Source: Phycisphaerae bacterium (GTDB lineage Bacteria; Planctomycetota; Phycisphaerae; Sedimentisphaerales; Anaerohalosphaeraceae). Taken from it: 35,661 nt of DNA. The notes beneath the pieces were generated by a model, which saw only the letters and a program-made list of their open reading frames with translations, was not told where the DNA came from and searched no databases. Position numbers and translations under genes: made by a program. Each line of letters opens with the position of its first letter. The first letter of the stretch is position 1. Location: positions 1-35,661 of the forward strand of contig JAAYVQ010000087.1 in the NCBI GenBank assembly GCA_012517095.1, in the 5' to 3' direction. Positions 9,195 to 21,203 of the stretch are shown here, in pieces.

Positions 9195-9581
9195 ATGAAT
9201 CTGAAGATCTACAAAAGCGGTCAGGGGTATAACACGCGGATGTGGTCGGGGGTCGCGGCATTTACGATCCTGGCGGCCGGCTGTTTCGTGTTGTATCGCG
9301 AACTGGCCGTAGCCGAGAACATCTGGATTCAGGCATTGGTTCCCGTTGCGCTGTGTGCAGTGGGGGGGGGGATTCTGTACTGGATGATGAATCTGCCGAA
9401 GGTGGCGGATTTTATGATCGCCTCAGAGGGCGAAATTAAAAAAGTCAGTTGGTCGTCTCGGTCTGAATTGGTGGCTTCCACAACGATCGTGTTGGTCGTC
9501 GTGGTCGTGTTATCGCTGCTGATTATGTTTACGGACTACATATTCGGCTTGTTGTTTACCCAGTTGTTCAAGCTGTATTAA
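9195..9581 (+). CDS. secE: Preprotein translocase subunit SecE (three-TM form)
   Basis: FMIASEGEIKKVSWSSRSELVASTTIVLVVVVVLSLLIMFTDYIFG is SecE-like; location directly before nusG. Confidence 0.92.
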   Translation: MNLKIYKSGQGYNTRMWSGVAAFTILAAGCFVLYRELAVAENIWIQALVPVALCAVGGGILYWMMNLPKVADFMIASEGEIKKVSWSSRSELVASTTIVLVVVVVLSLLIMFTDYIFGLLFTQLFKLY

Positions 9582-9602
9582 CCGACAGGAGTTCGTGATC
9601 CG

Positions 9603-10142
9603 ATGCAGTGGTTCGTATTACGAGTGGCTTCCAACAAGGAAGAACAGGTCCGGGATACCCTCAGCCGCAAGATGCAGGTGGAGGGCGTCAAAAGCGTCGG
9701 CCGGATCATGGTGCCGTTCGAACAGGTCAAGCGAATCCGCGGCGGTAAGCAACGGGTGTTCAAGCGCAAGTTGTATCCGGGTTATGTGTTCATGGAATTG
9801 AACCTGCAGGAAGACGGGCGAATTCCGGAAGACGCGTTTTATGTAATCAAGGAAACTCTGGGCGTCGGCGATTTCATCGGGACCGAGGGCGTTCCGACCC
9901 CCATGCGGGATACGGATGTGGCCAAGATGCTGAAAGAGGCCGAAAAACCGGAAGAAACGGCCAATATCAAGGTCGAGTTCAGCAAAGGCGACGTGGTCAA
10001 GATTCGGGAAGGGGCCTTCGAGAATTTTGAGGGCGCGGTCGATTCGATCGACGAGGAGCGAGGGATCGTGCGGGTTATCGTGACGATATTCGGTCGCAGC
10101 ACCCCGCTGGATATCGAGTACTGGCAGATTGAGAAGATCTGA
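9603..10142 (+). CDS. nusG: Transcription termination/antitermination protein NusG
   Basis: MQWFVLRVASNKEEQVRDTL, KRKLYPGYVFMEL, KOW-like GDVVKIREGAFENFEGAVDSIDEERG. Confidence 0.95.
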   Translation: MQWFVLRVASNKEEQVRDTLSRKMQVEGVKSVGRIMVPFEQVKRIRGGKQRVFKRKLYPGYVFMELNLQEDGRIPEDAFYVIKETLGVGDFIGTEGVPTPMRDTDVAKMLKEAEKPEETANIKVEFSKGDVVKIREGAFENFEGAVDSIDEERGIVRVIVTIFGRSTPLDIEYWQIEKI

Positions 10143-10204
10143 CGAAAGAAGCCGTTATTGAAAAGCTCGTTTGAGCAGATTCGACTGATTGAGAAGGTAT
10201 TTTC

Positions 10205-10630
10205 ATGGCAAAAGAACTGGTAACGAAGATTAAGCTGCAGGCCCCCGGCGGACAAGCGACTCCCGCCCCGCCCATCGGGCCGGCTTTGGGACAACACGGA
10301 CTGAACATCGGTCAGTTTATCTCGCAGTTCAACGAGCGGACGAAGGATATGAAGGGTATCATCATCCCCGTTGAGATTTCGGCGTATGCGGACCGGACCT
10401 TTGATTTCATCGTCAAAAGCCCGCCGGCGTCGGTCCTTCTGAAAATGGAAGCGGGGCTGGCCAAGGGCAGCGGCGTCCCGAACAAGGAAAAAGTCGGGAA
10501 AGTCACAAAAGCCCAGGTTCGTAAAATCGCCGAGACGAAAATCAAGGATTTAAACGCCTACTCGATCGAGCAGGCGGACAAAATTATCGAGGGTACGGCC
10601 CGGAGTATGGGCATCGAGGTTGTGGATTAA
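10205..10630 (+). CDS. rplK: 50S ribosomal protein L11
   Basis: [40 protein letters not shown]. Confidence 0.97.
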   Translation: MAKELVTKIKLQAPGGQATPAPPIGPALGQHGLNIGQFISQFNERTKDMKGIIIPVEISAYADRTFDFIVKSPPASVLLKMEAGLAKGSGVPNKEKVGKVTKAQVRKIAETKIKDLNAYSIEQADKIIEGTARSMGIEVVD

Positions 10631-10804
10631 TCGTCGCGTCGCGACGCAGTATGCGACGGTTGGACGGAAACGAGACGATCGACAATACGGAAGGCAACGG
10701 GTTTTCCGGAAAGGAAAACCGGGCCAGTATTGTTGTTTTAATGGGACGCTAACCACGGCGAACAGTGGGAGCGAACAAGAGATAATTTCGCGGAGAAATC
10801 GAGA

Positions 10805-11488
10805 ATGGCACAGCGAAGCAAACGGTATCAGAACGACGCCAAAAAGGCCAGCCAGGAACCGGTCAGCGTAGCCGAGGGGGTTCGGAAAATTCGGACATAC
10901 GCCAGCACTAAGTTCGACCAGTCGGTGGACATCGTGATGCATCTGGGCATCGACACCAAGCAAAGCGACCAGAATTTGCGCGGCGCGTTGTCGCTTCCCC
11001 ATGGAATCGGCAAATCCCGCCGGGTGATCGCCTTCTGCGAAGATTCCGACGCCGAAGCCGCCAAAGCGGCCGGTGCGGTTGAGGCGGGCTGCGATGCCCT
11101 GATCGCCAAGATCCTTGAGGGTTGGAGCGACTTCGATGTCGCGGTGGCTTCGCCGAAGGTGATGGGCAAGGCCGGTAAACTCGGACGCGTTCTGGGTCCG
11201 CAGGGAAAGATGCCTTCGCCCAAGAACGGCACGGTTACGCCGGACATTATTCAGGCGGTCAGCGAATTCAGCGCCGGCAAGGTCGAATACCGTACCGACG
11301 CTGGCGGCAATATCCATGCCGTGGTCGGCAAAATCAGTTTTTCGGAGGAGAAGCTGTTGGACAATGTTCAGGCATTCATTGCCCACATTCGCAAGATTCG
11401 ACCGCAAACGGCCAAGGGGACTTACATCAAAAAGGTCTGCCTTTCAGCCACAATGAGCCCATCGGTCGTGCTGAATGTGGTGTCGTAA
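10805..11488 (+). CDS. rplA: 50S ribosomal protein L1
   Basis: FDQSVDIVMHLGIDTKQSDQNLRGALSLPHGIGK, MGKAGKLGRVLGPQGKMPSPKNGTVT. Confidence 0.97.
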   Translation: MAQRSKRYQNDAKKASQEPVSVAEGVRKIRTYASTKFDQSVDIVMHLGIDTKQSDQNLRGALSLPHGIGKSRRVIAFCEDSDAEAAKAAGAVEAGCDALIAKILEGWSDFDVAVASPKVMGKAGKLGRVLGPQGKMPSPKNGTVTPDIIQAVSEFSAGKVEYRTDAGGNIHAVVGKISFSEEKLLDNVQAFIAHIRKIRPQTAKGTYIKKVCLSATMSPSVVLNVVS

Positions 11489-11536
11489 GGACGGGGACGA
11501 GAACACGAGCAATCACACTTCGAAAGAGAGATTGTC

Positions 11537-12064
11537 ATGAGTAAATACGTAAAGGGATTACTGCAGAACGAACTTGAGAAGCGGTTTGCCGAGGTGGGGG
11601 ATTTTGTGGTCATCTCATCGGTGGGTCTCGATGGCATCAATAACAATATCCTGCGAGGCAAGCTCAAGGCCAAAGGCATCCGCATGAGCGTGGTGAAGAA
11701 TGCCCTGATGCGTCGCGCGATGGAAGGTCTGGGGAAACCATCGGCCGTTTCCCTGTTTGATTCCGGACCTTGTACGGTCGTGTATGGCGGCGACAGCGTG
11801 GTCGATGTGGCCAAAGAACTGGCCGAGTGGGGCACGAAGCTTAAGGCCCTGGTGGTGCGCGGCGCGTTTGTGGATGGATTGTCTCTGGATGCTCAGGGAG
11901 CCAACGAACTGTCCAAGATGCCGACTCGCGCCGAGATGCACGGACGGCTGGCGGCAACGGCCCTGGCTCCTGGAGCCAAGGTGGCCGGAGCGATTCTGAG
12001 CCCCGGAAGCACGATCGCCGGTTGCCTCAAGAGCTTGATCGAGAAGCTGGAAAAAGCGGCTTAA
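11537..12064 (+). CDS. rplJ: 50S ribosomal protein L10
   Basis: MSKYVKGLLQNELEKRFAEVGDFVVISSVGLDGINNNILRGKLKAKGIRMSVVKNALMRRA; between rplA and rplL. Confidence 0.93.
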   Translation: MSKYVKGLLQNELEKRFAEVGDFVVISSVGLDGINNNILRGKLKAKGIRMSVVKNALMRRAMEGLGKPSAVSLFDSGPCTVVYGGDSVVDVAKELAEWGTKLKALVVRGAFVDGLSLDAQGANELSKMPTRAEMHGRLAATALAPGAKVAGAILSPGSTIAGCLKSLIEKLEKAA

Positions 12065-12196
12065 GGAATCGTTTTGGAAATCGTATTGTCCTTCGAATTC
12101 GAACCTACAATCGTCTTGCAGGTTGTCCCCGGAAGGGGTTAAACGGGACGGCGGAGTTCCGGCTACCGCGGACATCCAATCATAGGGAGTCGTATC

Positions 12197-12589
12197 ATGT
12201 CGAGAGAGTGGAATGACAACATCAAGCAACTGGGCGATCAGATTGTGGCATTGACGCTGATGCAGGCCAAGGAGCTTGCGGATTATCTCAAGGAAGTGCA
12301 TGGCATCGAACCGGCTGCGGGCGGAGCGGTCATGGTAGCCGGACCGGCGGCGAGTGCGGCGGCGGCTCCGGCCGAGAAGACCACCTTTACGGTTATGCTG
12401 AAGGCCTTCGGCGATCAGAAGATTCAAGTCATCAAGGAAGTTCGCGGTCTGACGGGTCTGGGGCTGAAAGAAGCCAAGGACCTGGTCGAGGCCCTTCCCA
12501 AGCCGGTCAAGGAAAACATCAGCAAGCAGGAAGCCGAAGAGGCCAAGGCCATTCTCGAGAAGGCCGGCGCCACGGTGGAACTGACCTAA
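12197..12589 (+). CDS. rplL: 50S ribosomal protein L7/L12
   Basis: [70 protein letters not shown]. Confidence 0.97.
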   Translation: MSREWNDNIKQLGDQIVALTLMQAKELADYLKEVHGIEPAAGGAVMVAGPAASAAAAPAEKTTFTVMLKAFGDQKIQVIKEVRGLTGLGLKEAKDLVEALPKPVKENISKQEAEEAKAILEKAGATVELT

Positions 12590-12650
12590 GACGGCCGCGA
12601 TGGGGTGGCCAGGATGGAATTACTAAGGATTCGATTCGGAGAGTGATTGC

Positions 12651-15600
12651 ATGAAGTCACGGCCCGTACGAAGGTTCGGCAAGATCGGCGACGCGATTCC
12701 AGTTCCCGATCTGACGGAAATTCAGTTGAAAGGTTTCGATCGGTTTCTGCAACGGGAAGTGTCCCCGGAGAAACGAGCGGATATTGGTCTGGAATCTCTG
12801 CTTCGGGAAATCTTCCCGATCGTCAGCTACGACAAGACGATGCAACTGGAGTATCTGTCTTACGAACTCGAGAAGCCGCGGTACACTATTCAGCAGTGCC
12901 GCGAGCTCCGGCTGACCTACGGTTATCCCTGGAAGATCGCCTGCCGTCTGCGTCGTAACAACAATCAGGACTTGTCCGAACAGGCCATTTATCTGGGCGA
13001 GATTCCGGTCATGATCGGCGGCGGCGAATTCATCATCAACGGCGCTGAGCGCGTGATCGTCAATCAACTGCACCGCAGTCCCGGCGTCGATTTTGTGATC
13101 GACAGTCGCGACGGCGACCGCATCCTGCATGGCGCCCGGATCATTCCCGAACGAGGGAGCTGGATCGAGATGTCGGTGACCAAGAAAGACGTTCTGGTCA
13201 TCCGGATCGATCAATCCAGCAAGATTCCGGCGACGGTGTTTCTGCGGGGAATGTCTGAAGAGTTCGGCAAGACCGAAACGCTGGTTCGATTGTTTTATCC
13301 AACCGAAAAGGTCAAAGTCAAAAAGTTACAGCCTACGATGTGGTCCGTCGGACCGATCGTCAACACCGAAACGGGCGAGGTTCTGGTCGAGGCCGCCACG
13401 CAGATCGGCGACAACCTCAAGCGGATTCAGGACAGCAATCTGGACGCCGTCGAGGTGGTGACGGAATTGGCCGATCCACTGGCGATGAACACGCTGTCAG
13501 AGGACGACTGCGAGAGCACCGACGACGCTCTGATGAAGCTGTATGTCCGGCTGCGTCCGGGCAATCCGGCCAACCTTGAAAAGGCCAAAGCGCTGTTTGC
13601 CGAGAAATTTTTCGACACCAACCGGTATCGGCTGGGACGCGTGGGTCGTTTCCGCATCAATCGCAAGTTCAATCAGAATGTCGATGAAAACCAGATGGCT
13701 CTGAGTCCCGAGGATTTTCTGAACACCATGCGATATATCCTCGGTCTTCGAAACGGTCAGGGCGTGCTGGACGACATCGATCATCTGGGCAACCGACGGT
13801 TACGGACGATCGATGAACTGGCGGCCGGCGAAATTCGCAAGGGACTTCTGAAGTTGCGGCGTACGGTACAGGAACGCATGAGCATGAAGGCCCCTGAAGA
13901 GATCCAGCGGATCGCCGACCTGGTCAACAGCAAGAGCGTTTCTTCCAGTATCGAATATTTCTTCGGTCGCGGCGAACTGAGTCAGGTGGTCGATCAGACC
14001 AACGCCCTGAGCCAGTTAACGCACGAGCGTCGCTTGAGCGCATTGGGACCGGGGGGCCTGAATCGCAAGCGAGCGGGATTCGAAGTCCGCGATGTCCACA
14101 TCAGCCACTACGGCCGCGTTTGTCCGATCGAGACACCGGAAGGTACCAACATCGGCCTGATCGTTTCGCTGGGGATTTTCTCCCGTGTGGACGAATACGG
14201 TTTTCTGATTACGCCCTATCGCAAGGTCAAGAACGGCAAGGTCATCGACGACCATGAGTATCTTCGAGCCGACCAGGAAATGGAGGCGGTATTCGCTCCG
14301 CCGAGCATGGTCGATCCGCAAAGCCGCGAGCTCATGAAGGGCCTGGTTCTGGCCCGCAAGCTGGGCGACCTGACGCAGGTTGACAGCAAGGAAGTGAACT
14401 ATGTCGATATCTCGCCCAAGCAGATCGTCGGCATTTCGGCGGCGTTGATTCCCTTCCTCGAACACGACGACGCCAACCGGGCTCTGATGGGTTCGAACAT
14501 GCAGCGGCAGTCCGTGCCACTCCTGCAAACGGAACAACCGCTGGTCGGTACCGGCATGGAAGAGCCGGTGGCGCAGTATTCCAGCATGGTCGTTCGGGCT
14601 CGGACCAGCGGGACGGTCACTGCTGTGGATGCCGGCCGCATCGTCATCAACGATACCGATGAGTACCCGTTGCTGAAATACGAAGGGCTGAACGAACGGA
14701 CCTGCTTGAACCAAAAGCCCATCGTTAAACTCGGCGAGAAGGTCAAGAAAAGTCAGATCATCGCCGACGGCGGCGGGACATCGCACGGCATGCTGGCCTT
14801 GGGCCGAAACGTTCTGGTCGGCTTTATGCCGTTCGATGGATATAACTTTGAGGACGCGATCCTGATCAGCGAACGGTTGGTCAAAGACGACACCTTTACC
14901 AGTATCCACATTGACGAATTTACCGTCGAGGTCCGCGAGACCAAACTGGGACGCGAAGAGTTCACCCGCGACATCCCCAATGTCAGCGAGAAGGCCCTCC
15001 GCAATCTCGACGAAGACGGTATCGTCCGCGAAGGCACGCGGGTCGATCCCAACGATATTCTGGTCGGCAAGGTTTCGCCCAAGAGCAAGACCGAGCTGAC
15101 TCCGGAAGAAAAATTGCTGCACGCGATCTTCGGACGGGCCGGCGAGGACGTCAAGAACGACTCGCTGGAAGTGCCCAGCGGATACAGCGGCGTGGTTATC
15201 AAGACCAAACGGTTCACCCGCCGCGGCGTCGGTTCCGAAGAACAACGCAAGGCCCACAAGCAGGAGATGGCCCGCTACGAATCCGAAATGATCGCCAAGG
15301 AATGTCGGCTGTTCAAGCAGATGATCCAGCAGATTCATGAGGAATTGGGTGTGGATGTGGTGGATCCTTCCACCCGTCAGATCGTCGGTGCCAGCGAGGA
15401 TGTCGAGGTCATCACCGAGCAGATCGAGAACTTTGCGGTCGAGTGGGTTAAACCCGCCAAGCATCAGGATGAGGCCAAGAAGATCTACAACAAATACTGG
15501 CCGAAGATCCGCGAAGTCCAGGAAGACCGCAAGCGAGAACTGGAACGGATGAAACACGGCGACGAGCTTCCCAGCGGCGTTCTGGAAATGGTCAAGGTCT

Positions 15601-16406
15601 ATATGGCGACCAAGCGGACGCTGTCCGTCGGCGACAAGATGGCCGGGCGGCATGGAAACAAGGGTGTCATCGCCAAGATCATGCCGGAAGAAGACATGCC
15701 GTTCCTGGAAGACGGGACTCCGCTGGATTTCTGTCTGAATCCTCTGGGTGTACCGAGTCGTATGAATGTCGGCCAGATCTTCGAAACGCATCTGGGCTGG
15801 GCGGCCAAGGTTCTGGGTTTTGATTGCATCACGCCGGTCTTTGACGGAGCGACGGAAGAAGATTTGCATACGGTCATCCGTGAGGCCAATGAACATGTGC
15901 GTCAGCGAATGAACCACCTGCAGAAAAACAACGAAATTCCCCCGGTGGACGAATTGTTTACGATCATCCCCGAAGGACTCAAGGCCCGCCTGAACGACGG
16001 GCGCACGGGCGAACCGTTCGACCAGGAAGCGACGATCGGCTACATGTACATGCTGAAATTGCATCACCTGGTCGATGATAAGATCCATGCCCGCGCGACG
16101 GGGCCCTACAGTCTGATCACCCAGCAACCGCTGGGCGGCAAGGCCCGTACGGGCGGTCAGCGATTCGGGGAAATGGAAGTCTGGGCGCTGGAAGCATATG
16201 GCGCGGCTTTCACGCTGCAGGAACTGCTGACAGTCAAGAGCGACGACATTGAAGGCCGCACCAAGATATACGAATCAATGGTCAAAGGCACCAATACTCT
16301 GGAAGCCGGAACGCCCATTTCGTTCGATGTGCTGTGCAACGAAATCCGGGGGCTGGGCTTGAATATCCAGTTGGAGAAGAAACGACTCGGCTCGACGGCG
16401 ATCTAA
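12651..16406 (+). CDS. rpoB: DNA-directed RNA polymerase subunit beta
   Basis: [87 protein letters not shown]. Confidence 0.98.
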   Translation: MKSRPVRRFGKIGDAIPVPDLTEIQLKGFDRFLQREVSPEKRADIGLESLLREIFPIVSYDKTMQLEYLSYELEKPRYTIQQCRELRLTYGYPWKIACRLRRNNNQDLSEQAIYLGEIPVMIGGGEFIINGAERVIVNQLHRSPGVDFVIDSRDGDRILHGARIIPERGSWIEMSVTKKDVLVIRIDQSSKIPATVFLRGMSEEFGKTETLVRLFYPTEKVKVKKLQPTMWSVGPIVNTETGEVLVEAATQIGDNLKRIQDSNLDAVEVVTELADPLAMNTLSEDDCESTDDALMKLYVRLRPGNPANLEKAKALFAEKFFDTNRYRLGRVGRFRINRKFNQNVDENQMALSPEDFLNTMRYILGLRNGQGVLDDIDHLGNRRLRTIDELAAGEIRKGLLKLRRTVQERMSMKAPEEIQRIADLVNSKSVSSSIEYFFGRGELSQVVDQTNALSQLTHERRLSALGPGGLNRKRAGFEVRDVHISHYGRVCPIETPEGTNIGLIVSLGIFSRVDEYGFLITPYRKVKNGKVIDDHEYLRADQEMEAVFAPPSMVDPQSRELMKGLVLARKLGDLTQVDSKEVNYVDISPKQIVGISAALIPFLEHDDANRALMGSNMQRQSVPLLQTEQPLVGTGMEEPVAQYSSMVVRARTSGTVTAVDAGRIVINDTDEYPLLKYEGLNERTCLNQKPIVKLGEKVKKSQIIADGGGTSHGMLALGRNVLVGFMPFDGYNFEDAILISERLVKDDTFTSIHIDEFTVEVRETKLGREEFTRDIPNVSEKALRNLDEDGIVREGTRVDPNDILVGKVSPKSKTELTPEEKLLHAIFGRAGEDVKNDSLEVPSGYSGVVIKTKRFTRRGVGSEEQRKAHKQEMARYESEMIAKECRLFKQMIQQIHEELGVDVVDPSTRQIVGASEDVEVITEQIENFAVEWVKPAKHQDEAKKIYNKYWPKIREVQEDRKRELERMKHGDELPSGVLEMVKVYMATKRTLSVGDKMAGRHGNKGVIAKIMPEEDMPFLEDGTPLDFCLNPLGVPSRMNVGQIFETHLGWAAKVLGFDCITPVFDGATEEDLHTVIREANEHVRQRMNHLQKNNEIPPVDELFTIIPEGLKARLNDGRTGEPFDQEATIGYMYMLKLHHLVDDKIHARATGPYSLITQQPLGGKARTGGQRFGEMEVWALEAYGAAFTLQELLTVKSDDIEGRTKIYESMVKGTNTLEAGTPISFDVLCNEIRGLGLNIQLEKKRLGSTAI

Positions 16407-16471
16407 CGCCGGATCGCCGCGGCGGCGGAATCGGCGGCCGATTCAACAACCTCAAGGGAGCGAATCCGAAG

Positions 16472-19400
16472 ATGGTGGAGTCGATTTACGATCGAATCAA
16501 CGATTACGGGGCGGTCCGGATCACACTGGCCAGCTCCAACGATATCCGAAGCTGGTCGTTCGGGGAAGTCAAGAAACCCGAGACGATCAACTACCGGACG
16601 TATCGCCCGGAAAAGGACGGTCTGTTCTGCGAACGGATCTTCGGTCCGGAGCGAGACTGGGAGTGCGCCTGCGGTAAGTACAAGGGCACCAAGTTCAAGG
16701 GGATCATTTGCGACCGTTGCGGCGTGAAGGTAACCCACAGTCGCGTGCGCCGCAAACGCATGGGTCATATTAACCTGGCGGCGCCGGTGGTGCACATCTG
16801 GTTCTTCAAGGCGATGCCCAGCCGTCTGAGTACGCTGCTGGGGATGAAGACTACAGATCTGGAAAAGGTGATCTATTTCCAGGATTATGTCGTAACCGAT
16901 CCCGGCCAGAGTCCGCTGACCCTCAAACAACTCCTGACCGAAGACGACTATCGCGAGGCCGTCAGCAAGTATGGGATGTGTTTTCGCGCGTCGATGGGGG
17001 CCGAGGCGATTAAAGACCTGCTCAACCGATTGGACCTGACCACGCTGGCTGGGGAACTGCGGGAAGCGATCACCGGCACGACCAGCAAGCAGAAAATCAA
17101 GGACCTGACCAAACGGCTCAAGCTGGTCAACAGCATCCTGCAAAGCGGGAATAAGGCCGAGTGGATGATCCTGGAAGTGTGTCCGGTGATTCCGCCGGAT
17201 CTGCGTCCACTGGTCATGCTCGAAAGCGGCAACTTTGCCACCAGTGATCTGAACGATTTGTACCGCCGAATCATCAACCGCAACAATCGACTCAAAAAAC
17301 TGATCGATTTGAACGCTCCGGAAGTGATCATTCGCAACGAAAAGCGAATGCTCCAGCAGGCGGTGGACGCTCTCCTGGACAACGGCCGATGCCGTCGTCC
17401 GGTTCTGGGCAGCAACAACCGTCCGCTGAAGAGCTTGACGGATATGATCAAGGGAAAGCAGGGGCGATTCCGCGAGAATCTGCTGGGCAAACGCGTGGAC
17501 TATTCGGCCCGATCGGTGATCGTCGTCGGTCCGCATTTGAAACTGCACCAGTGCGGTCTGCCAAAAAAGATTGCGTTGGAGCTGTTCCAGCCCTTTATTA
17601 TCCGTAAATTAAAAGATCGCGGTCTGGCCGACACCATCAAGAGCGCCAAGCGGATGCTGGAACGCCGCGAAGAACATGTCTGGGATATTCTCGAAGAAGT
17701 GATTCATCAGCATCCTGTGCTGCTGAACCGGGCGCCGACCCTGCACCGCATGGGCATTCAGGCCTTCGAACCGATTCTGGTCGAGGGCAATGCCATCATG
17801 CTGCATCCGCTCGTCTGCCACGGATTCAACGCCGACTTCGACGGCGACCAAATGGCCGTTCACCTGCCGCTCTCGATCGAGGCGCAGGTTGAGGCGCACA
17901 CCCTGATCATGTCCACCAACAGCATTTTCTCCCCGCAAAACGGCTCGCCGATGTTGGGTGCTTCGCAGGACATGGTGTTGGGGAACTACTACATTACGAA
18001 TATGCTGGCTGACCAGAAGGGCCAGGGCATGATGTTCCGCGATCCGATGGAGGCGATCACCGCCTACCAGATGGGCAAGGTTCATGTCCACGCCAAGGTC
18101 AAAGTTCGACTTCCCGCCGAGAAAAAAGTCATGGGCCCCAAGGGCCGGGAAAAGGGCGGCGTGATCGAGACCTCTCCGGGCCGGTGTCTCTTTAATGATA
18201 TTTTCCCGCCGAAAATTCCATTTTACAACTACATGATGGACAAAAAGAAACTCGGCGGCGTGATTCAGGACTGTTACGAGATCGCCGGCAGCGCCGAGAC
18301 GATCGACTTGTTGGATAAGATCAAGGAACTGGGTTTCAAACAGGCCACGCTGGCCGGCGTCAGTTTTGGCTTGACGGACCTGATTGTCCCCAAGGAAAAG
18401 ACCGCGATCATCGAGAAAACGCAGCAGAAGGTCGATCGCATCCTGAAGAACTTCCAGAGCGGCGTTCTGACCGAAGGCGAGCGCTATAACCAGGTGGTCG
18501 ATGCCTGGACACATGCCCGAGTGGCGGTAACCGAGGCGATGATGCGGGCGATGGAAAATGATATTCGCAATGGCAAGCCGTACCTGAACCCGATCTGGGT
18601 CATGCGGCACTCCGGTGCCCGCGGCAGCACCGACCAGATTCAGCAGTTGGCCGGGATGCGAGCTCTGATGGCCAAGCCCAGCGGCGAGATTCTTGAAACG
18701 CCGATCAAGTCCAACTTCCGCGAAGGCCTCAATGTGTTGGAATACTTCAGTTCGACGCACGGGGCTCGAAAGGGTCTGGCGGATACGGCCCTGAAGACGG
18801 CCGATTCCGGGTACCTGACGCGAAAACTGGCCGATGTCGCCCAGAATGTCATGATTTCGGAGATCGACTGCGGGACCCTGCAGGGGATTACCAAGACCAC
18901 CGTCTATAAGGGTGAAACGGTGGATGTTCCGTTACGGAATTTGATCATCGGCCGTACGGCCCGCGACAATATTCGCAATCCGATCACCGACGAGATGATT
19001 GTCCGAGAAAACGAAGTCATCACGCTGGAAGCAGCCACAAAGATCGAGGCCCTGGGACTGGAAGCGATCCGCGTTCGAAGTCCGCTGACCTGCGAAAGTT
19101 CGTCGGGAATTTGCGCCAAGTGCTATGGATGGGATTTGAGTACCGGGATGCTGGCCGAGGAAGGTCTGGCGGTTGGTATCATGGCCGCCCAGTCGATCGG
19201 CGAGCCGGGAACGCAACTTACGATGCGGACCTTCCATACGGGAGGTATTGCTTCAGTGTCGGTCCTCGAGACCGAGCAACTGGCCCCGCGGGATGGGATC
19301 GTCCGTTATGAGGATATCAAGGCGGTTACCGTCGCCATGAAGGAGGGCAAGGATGTTATTGTCGCCCTGAAACGGGCAGGCGAATTGTTGCTGGTTGATG

Positions 19401-20740
19401 ACAAAGATCGCGAACTCGAACGATTCAAGGTTCCCTATGGCGGTATTTTATCCGTTACGGATGGGCAAAAGGTTCGCCGAGGCGAACGGCTCTTTTCGTG
19501 GGATCCGCACCGCGTTCCGATTCTGGCGGAGGTTGACGGGCTGGTACGCCTCGTTGATGTTGTCGAAGGCGAAACCATGCGGATTGAAGAAGAGCGGAAG
19601 GGTCAAAAAGGTCGCCCGGTCGTGATCGAACACAAAGGCGATAAGCATCCGCAAGTGATCATCGAAAGCTCCGACGGCAAGATTCTGGATGTTCACTACC
19701 TGCCGGCAAAGGCGCGTATCGAGGTGGAAGAAGGCAAGGAAGTCAAGGCCGGCGAATTGCTGGCCCGTCTGCCCCGCGGATCGGAAGGTACGCAGGACAT
19801 CACCGGCGGTCTGCCCCGCGTCACGGAAATTTTCGAGGCGCGCAAGCCCAAGGATCCGGCGGCGATGGCCGAGATCAGCGGCACCATCGAACTCAAGAGC
19901 GACAAACGCCGCGGCAAGATGACCATCATCATCCGCAGCGAAAAGATGGAAAAGGAACACCATGTTCCGCGCGATCGGCACCTGAATTTCCATACCGGTG
20001 ACCGCGTGGATGCCGGCGACGCCCTGACTGACGGCCCGCTGGTTCCGCACGATATTCTGCGGATCAAGGGAGAAGAAGCCCTGCAACGGTATCTGCAACG
20101 GGAAATCCAGAATGTGTACCGTGCCCAAAGCGTGACGATCAGCGACAAGCACATTGAGATCATTCTCGGCCAGATGATGAGCAAGGTCGAGATCGAGTCG
20201 ATCGGCGATACCAGTTATCTGCCGGGAGAAGTGGTGGACAAACTGGATTTCCGTCGGACCAACGAAGCCCTGTCGCACCAACTTCGGATCAGCGATCCGG
20301 GGGATACCGATCTGAAGATTGGTACCCTGGTAACCAAGGACGAGCTGGACGCCGCCAACGAAAAGGTCGAGTTGCTCGGCGGCACGCCGGCGAAAGGAAA
20401 GAAACCCCATCCGGCCACGGCGACAACGCTCTTGTTGGGCATTACCAAGGCCTCGTTACAGTCGGACAGCTTTATTTCGGCCGCCAGTTTCCAGGAAACG
20501 ACAAAGGTATTGACAGAAGCTTCTCTGGAAGGTAAAATTGATAATTTACGCGGTTTGAAAGAAAATGTAATTCTCGGCCATCTGATCCCGGCGGGAACAG
20601 GTTTCCGTCGGTATCAGGAAATGCGGGTCAAGCATCTGGCCGAAGCGCCGTTGCCCAAGCAACTCGAAGAGTTGCGGGAAACACGCGAAGCGGAAGCCGC
20701 GGCCGAGAAGGCCGTCAAGGCGGCGCTGGGATTGGATTAA
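16472..20740 (+). CDS. rpoC: DNA-directed RNA polymerase subunit beta'
   Basis: [16 protein letters not shown] catalytic motif; [44 protein letters not shown]; start ATG 16472 with upstream agggag preferred over the track start 16334. Confidence 0.97.
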   Translation: MVESIYDRINDYGAVRITLASSNDIRSWSFGEVKKPETINYRTYRPEKDGLFCERIFGPERDWECACGKYKGTKFKGIICDRCGVKVTHSRVRRKRMGHINLAAPVVHIWFFKAMPSRLSTLLGMKTTDLEKVIYFQDYVVTDPGQSPLTLKQLLTEDDYREAVSKYGMCFRASMGAEAIKDLLNRLDLTTLAGELREAITGTTSKQKIKDLTKRLKLVNSILQSGNKAEWMILEVCPVIPPDLRPLVMLESGNFATSDLNDLYRRIINRNNRLKKLIDLNAPEVIIRNEKRMLQQAVDALLDNGRCRRPVLGSNNRPLKSLTDMIKGKQGRFRENLLGKRVDYSARSVIVVGPHLKLHQCGLPKKIALELFQPFIIRKLKDRGLADTIKSAKRMLERREEHVWDILEEVIHQHPVLLNRAPTLHRMGIQAFEPILVEGNAIMLHPLVCHGFNADFDGDQMAVHLPLSIEAQVEAHTLIMSTNSIFSPQNGSPMLGASQDMVLGNYYITNMLADQKGQGMMFRDPMEAITAYQMGKVHVHAKVKVRLPAEKKVMGPKGREKGGVIETSPGRCLFNDIFPPKIPFYNYMMDKKKLGGVIQDCYEIAGSAETIDLLDKIKELGFKQATLAGVSFGLTDLIVPKEKTAIIEKTQQKVDRILKNFQSGVLTEGERYNQVVDAWTHARVAVTEAMMRAMENDIRNGKPYLNPIWVMRHSGARGSTDQIQQLAGMRALMAKPSGEILETPIKSNFREGLNVLEYFSSTHGARKGLADTALKTADSGYLTRKLADVAQNVMISEIDCGTLQGITKTTVYKGETVDVPLRNLIIGRTARDNIRNPITDEMIVRENEVITLEAATKIEALGLEAIRVRSPLTCESSSGICAKCYGWDLSTGMLAEEGLAVGIMAAQSIGEPGTQLTMRTFHTGGIASVSVLETEQLAPRDGIVRYEDIKAVTVAMKEGKDVIVALKRAGELLLVDDKDRELERFKVPYGGILSVTDGQKVRRGERLFSWDPHRVPILAEVDGLVRLVDVVEGETMRIEEERKGQKGRPVVIEHKGDKHPQVIIESSDGKILDVHYLPAKARIEVEEGKEVKAGELLARLPRGSEGTQDITGGLPRVTEIFEARKPKDPAAMAEISGTIELKSDKRRGKMTIIIRSEKMEKEHHVPRDRHLNFHTGDRVDAGDALTDGPLVPHDILRIKGEEALQRYLQREIQNVYRAQSVTISDKHIEIILGQMMSKVEIESIGDTSYLPGEVVDKLDFRRTNEALSHQLRISDPGDTDLKIGTLVTKDELDAANEKVELLGGTPAKGKKPHPATATTLLLGITKASLQSDSFISAASFQETTKVLTEASLEGKIDNLRGLKENVILGHLIPAGTGFRRYQEMRVKHLAEAPLPKQLEELRETREAEAAAEKAVKAALGLD

Positions 20741-20802
20741 TTGCTCGTTTCCCGAGTTTCGGGATAGCGACGCGAAACGACGAAAGTTCGAGTGGAGAAG
20801 TT

Positions 20803-21171
20803 ATGCCGACAATCAATCAACTGGTTCGGAACAAACGAAAGTCCAAGGGCAAGAAGCGCGTCTCGGATATTACCGGGTCGCCGCAGAAGCGGGGTGTATG
20901 TCTGATCGTGCGAACCCAGACGCCGAAGAAACCCAACTCGGCGCTGCGAAAAATTTGCCGTGTGCGTTTGACCAACGGCAAGGAAGTCACGACTTATATC
21001 GGCGGCATCGATCACAACCTGCAGGAACACAGCACGGTCATGATCCGGGGCGGCCGCGTACGGGACCTGCCCGGCGTTCGTTACCATGTGATCCGTGGCG
21101 TTCTGGACTGTGCTGGCGTGAATAATCGAAAACAAGGCCGCAGCAAGTACGGCGCCAAGAGCCCGAAGTAA
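20803..21171 (+). CDS. rpsL: 30S ribosomal protein S12
   Basis: [12 protein letters not shown]...[20 protein letters not shown]...[17 protein letters not shown]. Confidence 0.97.
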   Translation: MPTINQLVRNKRKSKGKKRVSDITGSPQKRGVCLIVRTQTPKKPNSALRKICRVRLTNGKEVTTYIGGIDHNLQEHSTVMIRGGRVRDLPGVRYHVIRGVLDCAGVNNRKQGRSKYGAKSPK

Positions 21172-21203
21172 CCGGCCGTTGAGCCCATAGCGAAGGTGCA
21201 TGC

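Noticed and set aside
13960-14080. RpoB rifampicin region variants (F514V, N518T by manual alignment)
   Set aside because: The main resistance positions 513, 516, 526 and 531 look wild type, so no resistance claim is justified
14016-16127. 703-aa minus-strand ORF antisense to rpoB
   Set aside because: Shadow ORF caused by GC-rich codon bias in rpoB; its translation has no recognisable domain and the sense strand is clearly rpoB
16334-16471. N-terminal extension of rpoC overlapping the end of rpoB
   Set aside because: Translation of the overlap is not RpoC-like; the ATG at 16472 with upstream AGGGAG gives a normal N-terminus
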